DNA of 64,000 nucleotides from assembly GCA_963754125.1 (NCBI GenBank), contig CAVWEX010000007.1, positions 1 through 64,000 of the forward strand. The letters run 5' to 3'. This DNA comes from RPQJ01 sp963754125 (lineage in GTDB: Bacteria > Pseudomonadota > Gammaproteobacteria > Steroidobacterales > Steroidobacteraceae). A model generated the notes under the pieces. The model searched no databases, was not told the DNA's origin, and was given only the letters and a program-made list of their open reading frames with translations. Made by a program: the position numbers and the translations under genes. Of this stretch, positions 58,331 through 64,000 are shown one piece after another (the stretch's first letter is position 1; each line of letters opens with the position of its first letter).

Positions 58331-60500
58331 ATGAAACCCAACCGCCGCCGCACGACTGTCTCCGTGGTCGTCGCGCTGTTCACATGCAGTGCCACGGTCG
58401 CCGCTGCCGCCGCGGCCGCGAGAGAAACGCGCGGCCGGGGCCGCCACGGTGGACGGCGCGCGCATCGTCGCCGCGGACCGCGAACCGCAGAACTGGCTCG
58501 CGCACGGCCGCACCTACGGCGAACAGCGCTACAGCCCGCTCGCGCAGATCAACGACGGCAACGTCGGAAAACTCGGCCTCGCCTGGTCGTTCGCCACCGC
58601 GACCACGCGCGGCCTGCAGGCGAGCCCGATCGTGATCGACGGCACGATGTACACGACCGGCACCTGGAGCGTGGTCTGGGCGCTCGATGCGAAGACCGGC
58701 CGCGAGCTGTGGAAGTACGACCCCGAGGTCCCGCGCGCCTGGGGCCGGCACCTGTGCTGCGATGCCGTCAACCGCGGCGTCGCCGTGTGGAAGGGCGCGG
58801 TGTACGTCGGCACGATCGACGGCCGGCTCGTCTCGCTCGACGCGAAGACCGGCGCCAAGCGCTGGGAAGTGAACACCATCGACCGCACCAAGCCCTACAG
58901 CATCACCGGCGCACCGCGCGTCGTGAAGGGCAAGGTGCTGATCGGCAACGGCGGCGGCGAGTTCGGCGTGCGCGGCTACTTCTCCGCCTACGATGCCGAG
59001 ACAGGCAAGCTGGTCTGGCGCTTCTACACGGTGCCCGGCAATCCGAAGGACGGCTTCGAGCACCCCGAACTCGCAGAGGCGGCGAAGACCTGGAACGGCG
59101 AGTGGTGGATCGGCGGCGGCGGCGGCACGGTGTGGGACTCCATGGCCTACGACCCCGAGCTCGACACGCTCTACGTCGGCACCGGCAACGGCTCGCCGTG
59201 GTCGCGCGACATCCGCTCGCCCGGCGGCGGCGACAACCTCTATCTCTCGTCGATTCTCGCGCTGAATCCCGACACCGGGCGGCTCAAGTGGTACTACCAG
59301 ACCACGCCCGCGGAGAACTGGGACTACACCGCCACGCAGCACATCATCCTCGCCGAGCTTCCCGTGGGCGGGAAGCCGCGCAAGGTGCTGATGCAGGCGC
59401 CGAAGAACGGCTTCTTCTACGTGCTCGATCGCGTGACGGGCGAACTGCTGTCCGCCGACAAGTTCGCGCCGGTCAACTGGGCCAGCCACGTCGACATGAA
59501 GACCGGCCGCCCGGTCGAGACCGAGACCGCGAACTACAGCCGCGAGATGCGCCTGATCGTGCCGGCGCCGCTCGGTGCGCACAACTGGCACCCGATGGCC
59601 TACAACCCTTCGACCGGGCTCGTCTACATCCCGGCCATGCAGCAGATGTTCCCGTACTCGCTGTCGCAGGACTTCAAGAAGACCGGCCACTTCGCCCGCC
59701 GCGACATGTTCTGGAATCCCGGCATCGACTGGAACACGGCGCTCGATGCGACCGAGGAGCTGATGCGGCAGCTCGGCGGAGCGCTGCCGCCGGATCGAGG
59801 CTACCTGAAGGCCTGGGACCCGGTCGGCAGGAAAGTGGTGTGGGAGATCGAGCACCCGGCGTTCTGGAACGGAGGCCTGCTCACTACGGCCGGCAACCTG
59901 CTCTTCCAAGGCACGGGCGACGGCCGCTTCGTCGCGTACGCGGCGGACAGCGGCCGGACACTCTGGGCACTGCCGACCGCGGTCGGCATCGTCGCCCCGC
60001 CCGTGACCTACGCGGTGGACGGCGAGCAGTACGTGGCGGTGATGGCGGGTTACGGCGGCGCGGGGCCGCTCACGTCGGGCGATCCGCGCACCATGGCCAC
60101 CGGCAGGTTCCAGAACGACGGCTACGTGCTGGCCTTCAAGCTCGGCGGCAAGGCCGCGATGCCCCGCATCGCCGAGAAGAACTCCGTCATTCCCGAGCCG
60201 CCCGCGGTCGAGGCCACGCCCGCCGAGCTCGAGAACGGCAAGTACGCCTACATGCGCACCTGCATGGTCTGCCACGGCGCGCTCGTGGTGTCGGGAGGCG
60301 TGGTGCCCGACCTTCGCATGCTCACGGCCGAGAAACACTCGATCTTCAAGGAGATCGTCTACGACGGCGTGATCCACGGCGCCGGCATGCCGCGGCTGGG
60401 TGACCTCGTGACCGAGCAGGACGTGCGCGACATCCAGGCCTACGTCATCGAGCGGGCGAACCAGGACCGTGCCGCCGCCTCGGCGGCGGCACCCCGGTGA
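58331..60500 (+). CDS. PQQ-dependent quinohemoprotein alcohol dehydrogenase (frame-broken at signal)
   Basis: Periplasmic type II quinohemoprotein ADH, about 720 aa. Signal peptide (VSVVVALFTCSATVAAAA) then a break near 58425. Eight-bladed propeller with tryptophan-docking repeats (GRELWKYDPEV, GKLVWRFYTVPGNP, GRTLWALPTAVG). The vicinal Cys ring is HLCCDAVNRG; WDYTATQH holds the catalytic Asp region; a C-terminal cytochrome c domain has CMVCHG and a Met ligand in GAGMPRLGD. It oxidises alcohols and passes electrons through its own heme; chain length of substrate not readable. A convergent cytochrome c lipoprotein gene may provide the acceptor. Confidence 0.92.
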
Positions 60501-60519
60501 ATGACGGAGATTGCAGCCG

Positions 60520-60903
60520 TCAGTTGTTCTTCGCGCCCTGCTCGACCCAGCGACGGATCGTGAGGATCTCCGCCTCGGACGGCACCGACGCGTCGCCGTG
60601 CGGCATCTTGAGCGCCGGATCCACGCGGCCCTCGATCAGCATCACGAGCACGCTGGTGAGCGGGTCGCCGGGCAGCACCACCGGCCCGTAGACCGTGCCC
60701 TTCATCAGCGACTCGTAGCTTCCGAGGTCGAAGCCGCTCACGACGTAGCCGGGCTGCCCGGGCACGTGGCAGGACTTGCAGTGCTTGTCGAGCACCGGCA
60801 CGACGTCCTTCGCGAAGCTCACCTCGGGCGCGCGCGCGCATCCCGCGAGCGCGGCGATGCAGGCGGCGGCGACCGGCAACCAGGTCGATCGGCTCGGGCT
60901 CAT
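60520..60903 (-). CDS. Cytochrome c lipoprotein
   Basis: 127 aa. Lipobox AALAGC gives a lipid-anchored N-terminus; heme site HCKSCH in VLDKHCKSCHVPGQPG; the probable axial Met in KMPHGD; the end (EILTIRRWVEQGAKN) is typical of small planctomycete-type cytochrome c domains. Convergent with the quinohemoprotein ADH, with stops 20 bp apart. Periplasmic electron carrier, partner inferred. Confidence 0.83.
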   Translation of the reverse strand: MSPSRSTWLPVAAACIAALAGCARAPEVSFAKDVVPVLDKHCKSCHVPGQPGYVVSGFDLGSYESLMKGTVYGPVVLPGDPLTSVLVMLIEGRVDPALKMPHGDASVPSEAEILTIRRWVEQGAKNN

Positions 60904-60974
60904 GGCGATTCCCTCGGACGACTGGAAGTGCGGACCACGCTCTGCGCGTCCGGCACGAGCGGCAATCCGCGGAT

Positions 60975-61607
60975 CTACCTAAGCTCGATCGGGCGAAGCT
61001 CGATCCGACGGAACGTCAGGTTGATGCGCTCGCCGACCGGCGTTGCCGTCTTCGGAAGCGCGTGCAGCCAGTGGTGCTGCGTGGCGCCGGCCATCACGAG
61101 CACGCTGCCGTGTGACAGTGGCACGTCCAGCCGAAGGCTCTTGCGCCGCCGGTGGCGCAGGCAGAAGCGCCGCGTCGCGCCAAGCGACACGGACGCGATC
61201 ACCGGATCCCGACCGAGTTCGGGCTCGTCGTCCGCGTGCCAGCCCATGCCGTCGCGGCCGTCGCGATAGAGGTTGAGCAGCACGGCGTTGAAGTGCGCAC
61301 CGGCCAGCGTGGTGACGCGCTCGCGCACCCGCTCGAGCGCCGGCGTCCAGGGCAGCGGGTGGTGCTCGGTTCCCGAGTAGGTGTAGCTCGCCCCGGGATC
61401 GCCGTGCCAGGCGACCCGCCGTGGCACGGGCACCCGCCGGCCGAACATCACGATCTCCTCCTCGCGCCAGTCGATCTGCCGGCGCAGATCCTGGAACAGC
61501 CGGGTCGCCTCGCTGGCGTCGAACGCCGCGGGCCACAGCCGCGCTTCGCCCTCGAACAGTTCGAGGACCCGGCCGTCCGGCTCATCGGCGAGGGGCAAGG
61601 TCGTCAC
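60975..61607 (-). CDS. AlkB-like 2-oxoglutarate/Fe(II) dioxygenase
   Basis: 211-aa AlkB-family DNA/RNA dealkylation protein, of ALKBH2/3-like layout. NAVLLNLYRDGRDGMGWHADDE holds His and Asp Fe ligands (HxD), LGATRRFCLRH follows, the third His is in QHHWLHALPK, and the 2-oxoglutarate Arg region is RINLTFR. GTG at 61607 is chosen as start; upstream in-frame sequence has no good site. Probably repairs methylated bases. Confidence 0.87.
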   Translation of the reverse strand: MTTLPLADEPDGRVLELFEGEARLWPAAFDASEATRLFQDLRRQIDWREEEIVMFGRRVPVPRRVAWHGDPGASYTYSGTEHHPLPWTPALERVRERVTTLAGAHFNAVLLNLYRDGRDGMGWHADDEPELGRDPVIASVSLGATRRFCLRHRRRKSLRLDVPLSHGSVLVMAGATQHHWLHALPKTATPVGERINLTFRRIELRPIELR

Positions 61608-61723
61608 GGACGAGAGCTTAGCGGCCGCGACACGGCCGCACACGTGAGCGGCGTGCCCTGCGACTGGCGCCCGGCCCCGAGGCGGTTCACAATGGTGCAT
61701 TGCAGCAATCGCTGGGAGTCGCC

Positions 61724-62698
61724 ATGCCCAGTCTCCGTGCCCGAGCCATCAACCGCTTCCTGCGCCTGAGTACCAAGCGCATCTGGCGCCCGGGCCTCGA
61801 CATCCAGCAGGTCCGCCAGCACACGGCGACGATGGATACGCGCCTCAGCCGGGGCGCGCCACCGATCGCGATGGAGCAGGTCGACATCGCCGGTGTGCCG
61901 GCGACGTGGTTCGGGGCGCCCGAACTCGAGCGCAAGGGGACGCTCCTGTACCTGCACGGCGGAGCGTGGTGCCTGCATCTCCCGGGCATCTATCGCAGCC
62001 TCGTAACTGCGCTGACGCAGCAGACCGGGATGCGGGTGCTGCTGCCCGATTACCGCCTCGCGCCCGAGCACCCGTTTCCGGCCGGCATCGACGACTGCTT
62101 CGCGGTCTACCGCTGGTTCGCCGAACGGGGCTACGCCGAGCGCCCGTTTGCGCTCGCCGGCGACTCGGCGGGCGGCAACCTCGCGCTGGTGACCCTGATG
62201 CGCGCCCGCGACGCCCTGCTGCCGCTGCCCGACTGTGCGGTACTGCTGTCGCCGGCGACCGACCTGACGGTGTCCGGGCCCTCCCAGCGCTACAACGCGA
62301 AGGCGGACCCGATGTTCTCGCCGGCCGCGGTCGACCTGCTGCCGGACGTCTATTGCCCGGGCCAGGATCGCCGCAATCCGCTGCTGTCGCCGCTGTTCGG
62401 CAACTGGAACGGCCTGCCGCCCCTGCTGTTCCACGCGGGCTCGACCGAGATGCTGCTCGACGATTCCATACGCGCGCACGACCGCGCGATGCAGGCCGGC
62501 GTCGAGGCCGAGATCGAGGTCTGGGTCGGGCTGCCGCACGTGTTCCACGTCTTCAGGCTGATCCCCGAGTCGCGGGCCGGCGTCCGCGCGGTCGCGGAGT
62601 TCATCGGCAAGCACGCCACTCGCCGCCGCGAGTCGGTGGCCGCGTCGGCCGCACCGGCGATCAGCCTGGACGACACCGTCACCTATCCGGCTTACTGA
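61724..62698 (+). CDS. HSL-type alpha/beta hydrolase (esterase/lipase)
   Basis: 324-aa hormone-sensitive-lipase family esterase: oxyanion motif YLHGGAWCLHL, DYRLAPEHPFPA, nucleophile GDSAGGNLAL, acid in LFHAGSTEMLLDD, His in LPHVFHVF. Cytosolic, without signal. ATG at 61724 follows GCTGGGAG. The 3' end overlaps by 20 bp the convergent gene, a second esterase of the same family. Confidence 0.9.
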   Translation: MPSLRARAINRFLRLSTKRIWRPGLDIQQVRQHTATMDTRLSRGAPPIAMEQVDIAGVPATWFGAPELERKGTLLYLHGGAWCLHLPGIYRSLVTALTQQTGMRVLLPDYRLAPEHPFPAGIDDCFAVYRWFAERGYAERPFALAGDSAGGNLALVTLMRARDALLPLPDCAVLLSPATDLTVSGPSQRYNAKADPMFSPAAVDLLPDVYCPGQDRRNPLLSPLFGNWNGLPPLLFHAGSTEMLLDDSIRAHDRAMQAGVEAEIEVWVGLPHVFHVFRLIPESRAGVRAVAEFIGKHATRRRESVAASAAPAISLDDTVTYPAY

Positions 62699-63674
62699 GC
62701 CCGCCGTCCGCGGCCGGCCGCCATTCGCTACCGGGTGCCCGGATCTCGCGCAGGAAGCGACCGACCGCCTCGAGCGCGCGGTCCGCATCCGCCAGCACGC
62801 CGGCGTTCGCCTGGAAGACGTGCCAGCGTCGTGGGAATTCCCGCAGCCGCGAGTCCACGCGCGCGGCCTGGAGGCATTGATGCAGCCGGCGTGAGTCGTG
62901 CAGCAGCAGTTCGTCCGTCCCCACCTGGATGAGCGTCGGCGGCAGGCCACGCAGGTCGGCCCCGACGGGCGACAGCAGCGGATGGCGGGTGTCCGTCGCC
63001 CCCGCATACGACTGCGCGCACTCTCGCACCCAGGGCAGCGTGAGCATCAGCTCGCCGGGCGGTGCGGGCGGCAACTGATCGAGGCTGAGGTCCACCCAGG
63101 GCGAGAACAGCACCAGAGCGCGAGGCATCGGCTCGCCGAGTTCCCGCAACTGCAGTGCCGTGGCGAGGGCAAGGCCACCGCCGGCCGAGTCGCCCGCGAT
63201 CGCGATCCGGTCGGCGTCCGCGCCCCCGTCGCGCAGCCCGCGCCAGGCGGCCACCGCATCGTCCACGGCCGCCGGAAACGGATGTTCAGGGGCGAGGCGG
63301 TAGTCCGCCGCGAAGACCCGTGCCTCGCAGTGCGCCGCGAGGTGTCCGGTCAACGCTCGATGGGTCGCCGGCGATCCGGTGGTATAGCCGCCGCCGTGCA
63401 GGTACAGCAGCGTGAGGGATGCCTGTTCGTGGCCACGCGCCCGCACCCACTCGCCCGGCACACCGCCACAGGTCGCCGCCGCGAACGAGGCCCCGCGCGG
63501 CGGCAACGTCAGGCGCGTCACCCGTCGCAGGCGACGGCGCTGCAGCTCGACCGGCAGCCCGGCACGGAAGGTGCGCGACAACGTCGCGCGCAGCACGAGC
63601 CGCAGCAAGCCGGCGATGAGTCGCTGGTCGCGCGAGCCGCCGGCCGGACGGTCGGCAGGCGTCGATTCCATCAT
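62679..63674 (-). CDS. HSL-type alpha/beta hydrolase (esterase/lipase), second gene
   Basis: 331-aa esterase with YLHGGGYTTGS, DYRLAPEHPFPAAVDD, GDSAGGGLALA, GTDELLLHDS and His in RRWHVFQANAG. Same family as the convergent neighbour but different in the cap region. ATG at 63674 overlaps the DUF2061 stop, so it is translated with it. Confidence 0.9.
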   Translation of the reverse strand: MMESTPADRPAGGSRDQRLIAGLLRLVLRATLSRTFRAGLPVELQRRRLRRVTRLTLPPRGASFAAATCGGVPGEWVRARGHEQASLTLLYLHGGGYTTGSPATHRALTGHLAAHCEARVFAADYRLAPEHPFPAAVDDAVAAWRGLRDGGADADRIAIAGDSAGGGLALATALQLRELGEPMPRALVLFSPWVDLSLDQLPPAPPGELMLTLPWVRECAQSYAGATDTRHPLLSPVGADLRGLPPTLIQVGTDELLLHDSRRLHQCLQAARVDSRLREFPRRWHVFQANAGVLADADRALEAVGRFLREIRAPGSEWRPAADGGLSKPDR

Positions 63675-63919
63675 CCAGCCTTCAGCATCCCGCAGCATGG
63701 GATGGACGCACCGCCTCGCTGCGGCTCGCGGCCGTCGAGCCTGCGCCAGGCCCGCTCATGAAAATAGAACGCCACGGTGTTGGCGATCGGCTCGATGAGC
63801 CCGATGCTTGTCGCGACCGCCACCGAGCCGGTGAGCGCATAGGCGACGGTGAAGGCGACGCCGAAGTGCAGCACGGCGAACGACAGCGTCTTCATCAAGT
63901 CGAGTTTCCGGGTGTGCAT
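63671..63919 (-). CDS. DUF2061 small membrane protein
   Basis: 82 aa with two transmembrane helices: TLSFAVLHFGVAFTVAYALTG and VAVATSIGLIEPIANTVAFY, followed by FHERAWRRL, the family signature. DUF2061 members are inner-membrane proteins of unknown job, sometimes linked to sulfur-related genes. A Cys pair near the C-terminus (IPCCGM) is unusual. ATG at 63919; the rest to 64000 shows no clear promoter. Confidence 0.82.
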   Translation of the reverse strand: MHTRKLDLMKTLSFAVLHFGVAFTVAYALTGSVAVATSIGLIEPIANTVAFYFHERAWRRLDGREPQRGGASIPCCGMLKAG

Positions 63920-64000
63920 CTCTTTGCAGGAACCTGAGTCTGGGTGAGACCGATCCTGCCGCCCGGCGAATCATGGATCCAATCGAATGATCGGATCAAA

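Overview
The window reads as chromosomal DNA from a GC-rich Gram-negative bacterium, most likely a gammaproteobacterium. Supporting this are Sec signal peptides, lipoboxes, an outer-membrane OmpA-type protein, a PQQ/heme c alcohol dehydrogenase, glutathione-dependent formaldehyde oxidation and two wax-ester synthase/DGAT genes. The placement is inferred from gene content and composition only. About 50 genes are visible. Roughly twenty carry single-base frame breaks, mostly an extra G or C; these look like sequence errors rather than gene decay, so broken genes are given as one locus with the break positions.

Layout. 1-4.3 kb: N-terminus of an exported protein, an eight-heme cytochrome c with TPRs, and recQ coupled to it. 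4.4-5.5 kb: a less GC-rich toxin-antitoxin patch (RelE/HigB toxin, XRE antitoxin, degraded PIN/VapC toxin). 5.6-10.9 kb, minus strand: secreted peptidase operon (DUF885, active M16, inactive M16 partner) plus a TIP30-like NAD(P)-binding protein. 11.1-15.6 kb: a four-gene 2-oxoacid:ferredoxin oxidoreductase whose last gene fuses a GltD-like NAD(P)H unit to ferredoxin domains. 15.7-18.3 kb: exported methyltransferase and an OmpW/OmpA hybrid. 18.6-26.3 kb: full-length M16 peptidase, GH13 lipoprotein, DUF2891 protein, PhoX-like protein. 26.3-34.4 kb: beta-helix repeat protein, frmA, alpha/beta hydrolase, WS/DGAT, AsmA-like protein and fghA. 34.5-38.3 kb, minus strand: DUF1330, class IV aminotransferase, sulfotransferase-like protein, second exported methyltransferase, TauE/SafE permease. 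38.4-42.9 kb: tightly overlapped operon of a ThDP enzyme, BASS-family transporter, epimerase and SDR. 43-48 kb: lipid genes (DUF2505-like, second WS/DGAT, lectin-like/DUF3047 protein, acyl-CoA synthetase). 48.5-52.8 kb: HAD lipoprotein and arylsulfatase, divergent from a LysR regulator. 52.9-64 kb: Fe-ADH, class I HMG-CoA reductase, hydrolase-amidase pair, PQQ alcohol dehydrogenase, cytochrome c lipoprotein, AlkB, two HSL-type esterases, DUF2061.

The most unusual feature is non-coding. Two copies of a ~337-bp element (16643-16980 and 54195-54530) consist of four hairpins in fixed order and spacing. The largest hairpin differs in sequence between copies, but its pairing is kept by matched changes on both arms. 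Each copy lies ~100 bp upstream of a minus-strand start codon. I do not recognise the family; it is a candidate undescribed structured repeat or RNA.

Together the genes suggest an aerobic or facultative organism living on lipids, alcohols, esters and amides, with storage lipid synthesis, formaldehyde removal and a large secreted hydrolase set. Other local signals of interest are a probably leaderless, operator-overlapped toxin-antitoxin promoter and a LysR-type palindrome lying on its own start codon.
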